Below the pieces are notes generated by a model. The model was not told the origin of the DNA and did not search any database. It worked only from the letters and a program-made list of their open reading frames with translations. DNA of 64,000 nucleotides. It comes from an uncultured candidate division WPS-2 bacterium (GTDB taxonomy: Bacteria; Vulcanimicrobiota; Vulcanimicrobiia; Vulcanimicrobiales; Vulcanimicrobiaceae). The stretch's first letter is position 1, and each line of letters opens with the position of its first letter. This document shows positions 24,204-31,547 of the stretch, one piece after another. The stretch lies in contig CALEYW010000009.1 of assembly GCA_937927945.1 (NCBI GenBank), positions 46,861 through 110,860 of the forward strand, read 5' to 3'. The position numbers and the translations under genes were made by a program.

Positions 24204-25162
24204 GGCTGCAGAGAAATCTCGCAGATGACTTTGATCACGTCTTTCCCCTCATTCAAGCCGTGCACCAATTCTTGGTACTGTTCCAGTCCCTTCACGCGGT
24301 GGGTGATCAGTCGCGGGGCCCAGTCGCCCCAGGTCGCCTTCGCCAGCGCGTGATCGCATACGCCGCCCTCGAAATACGCGCGGTTCGCGTTCACCGTCCC
24401 GACCATGACCTTGTTCCCGAGAACGAAGCCGCAGTTGATGCGGTCGGCCGGTACCTCGGCGGTGCGAGAGCCGCCGGTGACGCTCGAGAGCACCAGCACG
24501 CCGTTCTTCCCGAGCACGTCCATCGCGTCGAACGCGAGCGGCGAGAACCCCGTCGCTTCGAAGATGAGGTCGGCCGGAGGCAACGATTGCGACGCCCGTC
24601 GGAACGACACGTCGGCCGTCGCGTGATACGTCGCTCCGAGTGCCTCAGCCAGCTCGGCGTTGCGGTTCGGCTGCGCGTCGCGCGCGAAGACGTGGACGTC
24701 GAGACCACGCAAGCGCAGCGCCATCGCCGCGAGCAAGCCGATCGTTCCGGCACCGAGCACGAACGCGGTGCGCGGTTGCCAGATCTTCATCCGGCGCTGG
24801 ATCTTGTACGCCTGCGTGATCCCCTTTTCGACGACGCTGGTCGGCTCGAGCAGCACGCCGACGTCGGCCAGGCCCGGCGGGACGCGGACGATGTATTCCG
24901 CATCGTCGACGTAGTACTCGGCGAGAAATCCGTGAGCGAGGTTGATCCCGCGCTCGACGTACCGGTCGTCCGTCGTCATGTCGTACATGCCGATCGCGTC
25001 GTACGGGCTCGTCCCCCGCCTGCGCACCGTCGCCACGACATAGTCGCCGGGAATGAGGGCATGCACAGCGGGACCCACCGCCTCGACGACGCCGAAGCTC
25101 TCGTGCCCGATGATCAGCCGAACGGCATTGGAACCGTCACGGGCAACAGCGATCGCTTTCAT
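24200..25162 (-). CDS. Glucose 1-dehydrogenase-like medium-chain dehydrogenase with internal deletion
   Basis: 320 residues, against about 350 for relatives such as archaeal glucose dehydrogenase. The N-terminus MKAIAVARDGSNAVRL joins straight to IIGHESFGVVEAVG, so about 35-45 residues are missing, including the CGTD-type stretch with the catalytic-zinc Cys. The His-Glu of GHE and the later LLEPTSVVEKG are kept; the structural-zinc Cys group is also absent. The Rossmann domain VLGAGTIGLLAAMALRLRG and C-terminal half look intact. No frame break is seen. It is the first gene of a predicted operon with GH63, behind a perfect GTAAG-N4-CTTAC operator. Confidence 0.78.
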   Translation of the reverse strand: MKAIAVARDGSNAVRLIIGHESFGVVEAVGPAVHALIPGDYVVATVRRRGTSPYDAIGMYDMTTDDRYVERGINLAHGFLAEYYVDDAEYIVRVPPGLADVGVLLEPTSVVEKGITQAYKIQRRMKIWQPRTAFVLGAGTIGLLAAMALRLRGLDVHVFARDAQPNRNAELAEALGATYHATADVSFRRASQSLPPADLIFEATGFSPLAFDAMDVLGKNGVLVLSSVTGGSRTAEVPADRINCGFVLGNKVMVGTVNANRAYFEGGVCDHALAKATWGDWAPRLITHRVKGLEQYQELVHGLNEGKDVIKVICEISLQP

Positions 25163-25171
25163 GTCTCGCCT

Positions 25172-25213
25172 AGTCTACGGCCCGAAGATGAGGCGTACCG
25201 TAAGTCGCCTTAC
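25172..25213 (-). promoter_or_regulatory. Crp/Fnr-type operator and -10 for gdh-GH63 operon
   Basis: CGTAAG-TCGC-CTTACG, a perfect palindrome at 25199-25214 (core 25200-25213, centre 25206.5). On the minus strand the hexamer TAGACT ends at 25172, followed by 9 nt and ATG. Centre to hexamer end is 34.5 bp, as at the two other sites, which predicts a class II activator site at -41.5 and a ~3-nt leader. Confidence 0.7.
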
Positions 25214-25220
25214 GAGTTGC

Positions 25221-25961
25221 TCAGATGCCGGCGTACCACTCGTAGCCCTGGTCTTCCCAGTAGCCGCCGGTGCCGCCGAACGTGTCGTGCAAGGTGGCGA
25301 CGAGTTCGATGCGGCTGACCCATTTCGCGCTCTTGTAGCCGAGCTGCGTCGGGATGCGCAAGCGGACGGGCGCACCGTGCGCCGGGTCGAGCGGTTTGTC
25401 GTTGAGATCGAGCGCCAGCAGCGTCTGCGGATGTGCGGCCTGGTGCAGGCCGAGCGATTCGTAGTACGACTGCCCGCTCTGATCGCGGTCGAAGCAGTGG
25501 AACACGGCGTAGCGCGCGGCCGGTTTGGGCTGCGCCATCGCGACGATCGTCCCGAGCGGGACGCCGCGCCACTTCCCGATCGCGCTCCAGCCTTCGACGC
25601 AATCGTGGCGCGTGATCTGCGTGCGGTCGCCCGCTGCACGCAGTTCGGCCAGCGTCAATCTTTGCGGCCGCTCGACCAAGCCGTCGACGACGAGCCGGTA
25701 GTCCCGGAACCCGGCCTTGACCAAGCCGACGTATGCGTCGTCGCTCGGCGTGTCGAGGCCGTTCACGCGGAACTCGCGATCGACGTCGGCATCCGTGTAC
25801 GCTCGCGCCATCCCGTGGGTGCCGATCACGCTTTGGTTGAGCTTCTCGGTCGAGAGCAAGACGTTGCGGAACGGTCCGTTGGTCAGCGAATCCTTGATCG
25901 GACCGCAGCCGCCCAGACCGAGCGACGCCAGCGACGACGCGAGGAAGAGCCGCCGTTTCAC
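25221..25961 (-). CDS. Exported molybdopterin-dependent oxidoreductase (sulfite oxidase/MsrP-like)
   Basis: 246 residues, starting GTG (25959-25961). N-terminus KRRLFLASSLASLGLGGCG has two Arg, a hydrophobic core and a lipobox-like GGC, so it is probably a membrane-anchored periplasmic lipoprotein. The Moco domain shows YRLVVDGLVERP, TRHDCVEGWSAIGKWRGVPL with the Cys that ligates molybdenum, and GAPVRLRIPTQLGYKSAKWV. This is the oxidoreductase-molybdopterin domain alone, as in MsrP; no dimerisation domain. It overlaps the cytochrome b gene by 4 bp, so the pair is probably a membrane-electron-fed reductase. Substrate unknown. Confidence 0.88.
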   Translation of the reverse strand: MKRRLFLASSLASLGLGGCGPIKDSLTNGPFRNVLLSTEKLNQSVIGTHGMARAYTDADVDREFRVNGLDTPSDDAYVGLVKAGFRDYRLVVDGLVERPQRLTLAELRAAGDRTQITRHDCVEGWSAIGKWRGVPLGTIVAMAQPKPAARYAVFHCFDRDQSGQSYYESLGLHQAAHPQTLLALDLNDKPLDPAHGAPVRLRIPTQLGYKSAKWVSRIELVATLHDTFGGTGGYWEDQGYEWYAGI

Positions 25962-26767
25962 GGTCCCACCCCGTCGTGTTTCCCCAGCGTGTACCAGCCG
26001 GTGATCATCGAGCGCATATTGTTCCACATCCCGGTGGTGAGCACCAGCGTCAGGTGGGTCGCGAAGTAGCCGAGCAGCAGCGCCATCAGCGTGAAGTGCC
26101 AGGTGCGCGCGAACTGCCGTCCGCCGAAGACCGCGGTGAGCCACGGGAACGCGGCGTCGACACCGGGCGAGAGCGCCAGCCCGGTGATGATGATCAGCGG
26201 AAAGAACACGAACAGGACGACGGTGTACGCGACCTTTTGCAGCGGGTTGTACGTCCCGTGCGGCGGCGGATCGCGCCGCAATCGCAAATAGTACAGCTGC
26301 ATCGGCAAGAGCTTCGGCAGATCCGACGGACGCGCGATCAGCTCGCGCAGCGTGCCCCGCAGCCCTGCGGAGATCACGTACGCCACGAACGCGACGAACA
26401 GCGCCCAGGCGAAGAACAGATGCCAGCGGCGTCCGTCGGCGAGATCTTGCGGACCCGGCAAGGTCGCCCACGCCGGAAACGCGCGCTCGCTCTCCGCACC
26501 CATCCCGTCGTTCGTGTAGCCGAAGAGGTGCGTGGTGTTGAACGTCGCGCCGAAGATCGTCGTCGTCCCGACGGGATGACCGTCCGCCATCCCGGCGTTG
26601 AACGCGAGTACCCGCTTTTGAGGGTTGCTCTTGTCGGACGCGTCCAGGTACGGCGCGGCGTTGAAGATCTGCAGGCCGCTCATCACCAGCACGAGCATTG
26701 CGAGCGCCCACAACCAATGGCTCGTGCGCGCCGTGACCCCGTGCCGGTAGACACGCTCGCCGACCAC
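25958..26767 (-). CDS. Cytochrome b membrane subunit (cytochrome b561/formate-dehydrogenase gamma-like)
   Basis: 269 residues, start GTG 26767, 2 nt after the stop of the thioredoxin-like gene. Four to five hydrophobic helices: WLWALAMLVLVMSGLQIF, FFAWALFVAFVAYVISAGL, VVLFVFFPLIIITGLALS, FTLMALLLGYFATHLTLVL. Candidate haem-ligand His are at RHGVTARTSHW and in ARTWHF / YFATHL. Not MsrQ-like in its sequence, but the position suggests it passes electrons from quinol to the Mo-protein encoded next. Overlaps that gene by 4 bp. Confidence 0.85.
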   Translation of the reverse strand: MVGERVYRHGVTARTSHWLWALAMLVLVMSGLQIFNAAPYLDASDKSNPQKRVLAFNAGMADGHPVGTTTIFGATFNTTHLFGYTNDGMGAESERAFPAWATLPGPQDLADGRRWHLFFAWALFVAFVAYVISAGLRGTLRELIARPSDLPKLLPMQLYYLRLRRDPPPHGTYNPLQKVAYTVVLFVFFPLIIITGLALSPGVDAAFPWLTAVFGGRQFARTWHFTLMALLLGYFATHLTLVLTTGMWNNMRSMITGWYTLGKHDGVGP

Positions 26768-26769
26768 GA

Positions 26770-27231
26770 TCAAGAGCGCTCGGCGACCAGCGCGCGCACG
26801 GTCTGCTCCAGCTGCGCGTCGTACCCTTCGCCGACGTACGTCGCACGCAGCTTGCCGCGGCGGTCGAACACGAGCTGCGTCGGCCACGCTTGGACGCCGT
26901 AGGCCTTCCAGATGCTGAAGCGGTCGTCGAAGACCACCGGCCAGGTGACGTCTTGCGCCTTGAGCGCCTCCACGACGTTCGCGTGCACGTGCTCCTCCGG
27001 CGTTTCCGGCGCGTGCACGCCGACGATCGCCAGATCCTGCGCGCCGTATGCCGCGCGCAAATGCTGCAGCTCCGGCGTGACGTGCTTGCAGTTGATGCAG
27101 CCGTAGGTGAAGACGTCGACGATGGTCACCCGGCCCGCGGTCGCCGGCGGTCCGGGTGCGTTGGCCCACGGCAGCGCACCGAGGACGGGCGCGAGCGAGG
27201 TTGCGGCGGCGAGCAGCACGGCTGCGATCAT
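26770..27231 (-). CDS. TlpA/DsbE-like thioredoxin-fold protein, exported
   Basis: 153 residues. An N-terminal hydrophobic segment MIAAVLLAAATSLAPVLGAL serves as a signal or anchor; then VTIVDVFTYGCINCKHVTPEL with a CINC redox pair, later PVVFDDRFSIWKAYGVQAWPT with the cis-Pro, and FDRRGKL. This is the TlpA/AhpC-type arrangement of periplasmic thiol reductases. The ATG overlaps the stop of the Crp/Fnr gene (ATGA), so it is co-translated with the regulator. It may repair or mature the partner cytochrome/Mo-protein, or pass electrons to it. Confidence 0.87.
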   Translation of the reverse strand: MIAAVLLAAATSLAPVLGALPWANAPGPPATAGRVTIVDVFTYGCINCKHVTPELQHLRAAYGAQDLAIVGVHAPETPEEHVHANVVEALKAQDVTWPVVFDDRFSIWKAYGVQAWPTQLVFDRRGKLRATYVGEGYDAQLEQTVRALVAERS

Positions 27232-27962
27232 GACAACATCTCCTTGGGAACGACGACCGCGCGGCCGTCCAGGCGCAGCCGGCCGAGGTCGACCAGCTTT
27301 GCGATTTCGAGGCTCACCGTCTCGCGCGTACTCCCCACCAGTGATGCAACGTCCGCGTGGGTCAACCGGACGTCGATCCGTAGGCCGCCTTTGACCGGCA
27401 CCCCGTGTTCGGACGCCAGCTTGTGGTAGAGGTGCTCGATTCGGTCGCCGACTCGTGCGTACGCCAGGTCTTCCATCGTCGACTGCGCATCGTCCAGCCG
27501 CTCGCTGAGCACCTTGGCGACGTTGAGCGCGAGCGCCGGGTCGCGCGAGAGCAAGGCGAACAGATCGTCGGCGCGAGACGTGCACAACAGCGCGTCGTCG
27601 ACGACGACGGCGTGCGTCGTGCGGGCGCGGCGATCGAACAGGCTCTCCTCGCCGAAGAGGTCGCCCGCGCCGAGGATCGCGACCGTGACGTCTTTGCCGT
27701 CCGGCGTCTCACGCACGATCCGCACCGTTCCCCGCTTGACGAAATAGATGATCCGGGCGGAATCGCCCGCGTCGAAAACGAGCGTCCCGCGCGGCATCTC
27801 GCACATCGTGAAGAGGTGCTCGTGCTGCATGATGCCCTCTTCCGTGGCCTCGCGGAAGAGGCGATTCTGTCGCAAGTACCAGACCTTGTTGACGTCTTCG
27901 TCCACCGGACGCTCTTTCCGAAGCGCGGCGAACATTTCGATCGCCGCACCGAGTCCGCTCAT
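27228..27962 (-). CDS. Crp/Fnr-family transcription regulator (copy 2)
   Basis: 244 residues: about 25 extra N-terminal residues, the nucleotide-type barrel (VAILGAGDLFGEESLFDRRA), dimer helix and a winged helix LTHADVASLVGSTRETVSLE, whose recognition helix equals that of copy 1 (20172-20852). No FNR-type Cys cluster; an Arg is kept near the phosphate-binding loop, so a cyclic nucleotide ligand is possible. The start ATG lies 34 bp from a GTAAG-N4-CTTAC operator, and -10 TAGCAT is followed by just 6 nt before the ATG, so the mRNA is probably leaderless and the gene likely autoregulated. First gene of the thioredoxin/cytochrome b/Mo-oxidoreductase operon. Confidence 0.92.
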   Translation of the reverse strand: MSGLGAAIEMFAALRKERPVDEDVNKVWYLRQNRLFREATEEGIMQHEHLFTMCEMPRGTLVFDAGDSARIIYFVKRGTVRIVRETPDGKDVTVAILGAGDLFGEESLFDRRARTTHAVVVDDALLCTSRADDLFALLSRDPALALNVAKVLSERLDDAQSTMEDLAYARVGDRIEHLYHKLASEHGVPVKGGLRIDVRLTHADVASLVGSTRETVSLEIAKLVDLGRLRLDGRAVVVPKEMLS

Positions 27963-27968
27963 GCCGGG

Positions 27969-28010
27969 ATGCTAGCATGCGGGCCGCATCCCGGCTGTAA
28001 GGTGTCTTAC
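27969..28010 (-). promoter_or_regulatory. Crp/Fnr-type operator and -10 for the regulator/redox operon
   Basis: GTAAG-GTGT-CTTAC at 27997-28010, centre 28003.5. On the minus strand the hexamer TAGCAT ends at 27969 and the ATG follows after 6 nt. Centre to hexamer end is 34.5 bp, as at the other two sites. With a start 7 nt downstream of the hexamer (27962, the A of ATG) the site is centred at -41.5. Confidence 0.7.
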
Positions 28011-28014
28011 GCGG

Positions 28015-30675
28015 TCACTTCCCCACCGGCGCTTCGACGACCCGGACGAAGCCGGTCGGGCGAATCCATTTCGCGAACGCGGCTCGGACCCGTTCCGGGG
28101 ACGCGGCCAACTGGGCCCGGGCCGAGATCCGGTCCTGGTCGAGCGGCCGGCTTGTCGTCGCATACGCGAGCAGCTGCCCGGCCAAGCCCTCGTACGACTC
28201 TTGCCGCACCGGAAGCTCGCCGATGACCAGCGCTTTGGCACGCGTCAGCCGGTCGGCCGTCAGCGGCTTGCGCTGCAGCGCGGTGAGATCGTCGGTGACC
28301 AGCCGCTCCGCACGCGCGACGTTCTGCGGATCGGCGCCATAGTTCACGGTGAACGTGCTGCGGTTGCGCCCGCCGCTCACCGCCGAGCGGACCGTATAGA
28401 CATACCCGTGCACTTCGCGCAGATCGTGGAACAACAGCGAGGCGTAGAAGCCGCCGCTCAGCGCCGTGTTCGCGAGTTGCAGCAGCGGAAAATCGGCGTC
28501 CATGTAGCTCATCGGAATCGTCTCGGCGAGCGTCACTGCCGACTGCACGCGCCCGGTCGCCGGAATCATCGCTTGGCCGGGTTTGTTCGGCGGAACCGGC
28601 GGCGGGAAGACGTCGGGCGTCGGACCCTCCGCCTTCCATTCGCCGAAGTACTTCTCCACGCCGGCGCGCGCGGCGTCGGCCGTGATGTCGCCGACGACGA
28701 CGATCGTGGTGAGGTCCGGCCGGTAGGCCCTCGAGTAGTACGTCTTGACGTCGCCGTACGTCACGCTCGAAACGGTGGCCGGCGTCGCGCTGCGCTGCGC
28801 CGGATCGCCGGCCGGGTACAGCGCCGCGGCGAGCACCCGAGCGGCTTTGTAGCCGGGGCTCTTCACGCTGCCGGTCAGCGAGCCGACCGTCTGCGACTTG
28901 ACGATATCGAACGCATTCTGCGGGAAAGCGGGATGGAGTTCGTCGTCGGCGAGCAGCTGCAAGCCGCGATCGAAGTTCTGGGTGAGCACGTCGAGACCGA
29001 ACGACGACCCCGCACTGACGCTCGCCGCGATCTTGTCGAGCTCGGTCTGATACGCGATACGGTCGTACGTCGTCGTGCCGTACGAGAACAGGCCGCCGAC
29101 CACGTCGCCGATCCCGTCCTTGCCGGGCGGATCCTGAACGCCCGGATTGTTGAGGATTTGACCGCGCACCACGACCGTGTGCGAGATCGTCGACGGCACA
29201 ACCACCAGCTTGAGCCCGTTGGGCAGCACCTGTTGGGACGGGTGGATCGTCGCTTCCGGAACCTTCAAATCCGCCAGCACGCGGCGCGCGAACGCCGGCA
29301 GCGCGGTGTGCTCGGTCGGGATGACGGTGTTGTCCTCGCCGGCTTTGGCGCCGAATGCCGACCCGGCGGCTTCCTTCGGCGTCGAGATCGCCACGGTCGC
29401 GGTGCTGTTGTCGTAATACGTGCGCAGCACGCGGTTGACGTCCTCGACGGTCACCTTTTGCAAGCCGGCGAGATCCTCGTCGGGGGTCCGGTGCTCGACG
29501 GCGAGCGTCTGGCTCCAGGTCGACGCGAGCCCCGAGACCGAGTTGAGGGCGAACTGCGCCTGCGCGACCTCGCGCTGCTTGGCGACCTCGACGAGATCCG
29601 CCGGCAGACCGCTCTTCTTGTATCCGTCGAGTACGGTCTTCACGTCCGCAACGGCCGTCTCGCCCGTCGTCGTGACCGGTACGGCCGAGCCGACGAGCGT
29701 GAGCCCCGCTTCGGGATACGTCTGCGACTGCGCGAACGTCTGCAGCGCCTTGCCGGTCGCCTGCAGCTCGTAGAGCGCGCCGCGCTGGCTGTTGAGCACG
29801 TCGTTCAGAATCTGCGAGGCGAAGTAGTCGGGGCTGTTGTAGCCCGGAACGCGATAACCGATGAAAGCGAGCGTCACCGGATCGGAGCTGTTGTCGTGCA
29901 GCGTCAGCGGTGTGAGCTTCCCGAGGTGCACCGGTTTGTGCGCGGGCAGCGTCGCCGCGGGGATGTCGCCGAAGAGCGCGCGCACCTTGGCGATCGTCGC
30001 CTGCGGGTCGACGTTGCCGGCGATCACGTAGATCGCGTTGTTCGGATGGTACCACTTAGCGTAGAACGCCTTGAGCGCCGGCGCCTGAATCTGATGGAAG
30101 CTCGCCACCGTCCCCAAGCCGAAGTCGGCGTAGGGCGTCCCCGCGAACACGTGCTCGATCGTCTTCGCGAAGAGGCGAAAGGTCGAGCTCGAGTAGTCCG
30201 ACGTGACCTCTTGGACGATCGCGCCGCGCTCCTGATCCCACAGCTTCTGCGAGTCCAGCACGCCCATTGCGCGCGAACGTTCGAGGTTGAGCGCGATGTC
30301 GAGATACTGCGAGGGCATCTCGAAGAAGTATTGCGTGATCTCGTTCTGCGTATCGGCGTTGAACGTGCCGCCGGTGATCGCGGTGACGTCGGAGAACTGC
30401 GACGCGGTCAGCGCCTTGCTCCCGCGAAAGAGCATGTGCTCCTGCGCGTGCGCGAGCCCCGTGATCGCCTCGTCGTTCGATCCGGCCAGGTAGTTCATCC
30501 AGGTCGAGACGACGGGCGCCAGCGTGTCGCGCAGCACGACGACCTGCATACCGTTCGGCAGCGTCGCGCGCGTGACGTCGGTGGTCCCAACGGGCGCTTG
30601 CGCCGTCACGGGCGCGATCGGGGAGGCGAGGATCGCGGCGGCCAGCGCGGCCGCGGTGAGAGAACGAAGACCCAT
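28015..30675 (-). CDS. M16-family zinc metallopeptidase, two-domain, exported
   Basis: 886 residues, a full-length two-half M16 protein. After a signal peptide (MGLRSLTAAALAAAILASPI) the first half contains the inverted zinc motif HAQEH in GLAHAQEHMLFRGS and the third ligand region ERGAIVQEVTSDYSS; the second half (from about 460) keeps the fold but no such motif, as usual. The ATG chosen (30675) precedes the signal peptide; a longer frame upstream has no signal. It would degrade peptides in the periplasm. It ends just before the operator of the redox operon and is divergent from the enoyl-CoA hydratase gene. Confidence 0.92.
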   Translation of the reverse strand: MGLRSLTAAALAAAILASPIAPVTAQAPVGTTDVTRATLPNGMQVVVLRDTLAPVVSTWMNYLAGSNDEAITGLAHAQEHMLFRGSKALTASQFSDVTAITGGTFNADTQNEITQYFFEMPSQYLDIALNLERSRAMGVLDSQKLWDQERGAIVQEVTSDYSSSTFRLFAKTIEHVFAGTPYADFGLGTVASFHQIQAPALKAFYAKWYHPNNAIYVIAGNVDPQATIAKVRALFGDIPAATLPAHKPVHLGKLTPLTLHDNSSDPVTLAFIGYRVPGYNSPDYFASQILNDVLNSQRGALYELQATGKALQTFAQSQTYPEAGLTLVGSAVPVTTTGETAVADVKTVLDGYKKSGLPADLVEVAKQREVAQAQFALNSVSGLASTWSQTLAVEHRTPDEDLAGLQKVTVEDVNRVLRTYYDNSTATVAISTPKEAAGSAFGAKAGEDNTVIPTEHTALPAFARRVLADLKVPEATIHPSQQVLPNGLKLVVVPSTISHTVVVRGQILNNPGVQDPPGKDGIGDVVGGLFSYGTTTYDRIAYQTELDKIAASVSAGSSFGLDVLTQNFDRGLQLLADDELHPAFPQNAFDIVKSQTVGSLTGSVKSPGYKAARVLAAALYPAGDPAQRSATPATVSSVTYGDVKTYYSRAYRPDLTTIVVVGDITADAARAGVEKYFGEWKAEGPTPDVFPPPVPPNKPGQAMIPATGRVQSAVTLAETIPMSYMDADFPLLQLANTALSGGFYASLLFHDLREVHGYVYTVRSAVSGGRNRSTFTVNYGADPQNVARAERLVTDDLTALQRKPLTADRLTRAKALVIGELPVRQESYEGLAGQLLAYATTSRPLDQDRISARAQLAASPERVRAAFAKWIRPTGFVRVVEAPVGK

Positions 30676-30761
30676 GATCGCCTCCGTATTCTTCCGAAGC
30701 GGTGCTCCGCCCCGCCCGTTCACCGGGGAGGCGGCGGCGTGCCGTGGAACGCGCTCGCTTC

Positions 30762-31547
30762 GTGTCCGAACCCGTCCTGCGCGTCGCGCGCGACGGGGGC
30801 CGCGCCCGCGTCACGCTGGCCCGCCCCGCCGTCCGCAACGCCTTCAACGCCGAGCTGATCGCGCGCCTCGCCGCAGCCTTCTCCGCCCTCGCCGCCGACC
30901 CGAGCGTGCGGCTCGTCGTGCTCGACGGCGAAGGCCCGACCTTTTGCGGCGGGGCCGACGTCAACTGGATGCGCGGCGCGCTCGAGCTCGGCGAAGCCGA
31001 GAACCTCCGCGACGCCGAGGCGATGTCGGACATGCTCCGAGCGATCGACCGCTGCCCGAAGCCGGTGATCGCGCGGGTGCACGGCGCCGCGTTGGGCGGG
31101 GGCGCCGGATTGTGTGCGGTCTGCGATGCGGTCGTCGCCGCCGACGACACCGTCTTCGGCTTTACCGAGACGAAGCTCGGGATCATTCCGGCGGTGATCT
31201 CGCCGTTCACGATCGCGAAGATCGGCGTCTCGCACGCGCGCCGGCTGTTCCTGACCGGTGAGCGCTTCGACGCAGCCCGCGCGCACGCGATCGGTCTCGT
31301 GCACGAAGTCGTCCCAGCCGCGGCGCTCGACGACGCCGTCGAGACGATCGCGCGGGAGTGCGAGAGCGCCGGGCCGTCGGCCGTCGCGGCGATCAAGAAC
31401 CTCATCCCCGCCGTACGGGCCGCATCGTACGACGACTCGCGCGAACTGACCGCTCGGGCAATCGCCAGCGCGCGCACCGGCGCCGAGGGGCAAGAGGGGT
31501 TGCGCGCATTTCTCGAACGGCGCCGCGCCGCGTGGATCGCGGAATGA
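30762..31547 (+). CDS. Enoyl-CoA hydratase/isomerase (methylglutaconyl-CoA hydratase-like)
   Basis: A crotonase-family protein of 261 residues; start GTG 30762. Visible: RNAFNAELIARLAAAF, GPTFCGGADVNWMRGAL (oxyanion hole), HGAALGGGAGLCAVCDAVVAADD and FGFTETKLGIIPAVISPFTI with the Glu of the ETKLG segment, as in methylglutaconyl-CoA hydratases. Its stop overlaps the biotin-carboxylase ATG (ATGA), an arrangement usual for leucine or isovalerate degradation operons, which is why I prefer 3-methylglutaconyl-CoA hydratase; other crotonases cannot be excluded. Confidence 0.87.
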   Translation: MSEPVLRVARDGGRARVTLARPAVRNAFNAELIARLAAAFSALAADPSVRLVVLDGEGPTFCGGADVNWMRGALELGEAENLRDAEAMSDMLRAIDRCPKPVIARVHGAALGGGAGLCAVCDAVVAADDTVFGFTETKLGIIPAVISPFTIAKIGVSHARRLFLTGERFDAARAHAIGLVHEVVPAAALDDAVETIARECESAGPSAVAAIKNLIPAVRAASYDDSRELTARAIASARTGAEGQEGLRAFLERRRAAWIAE

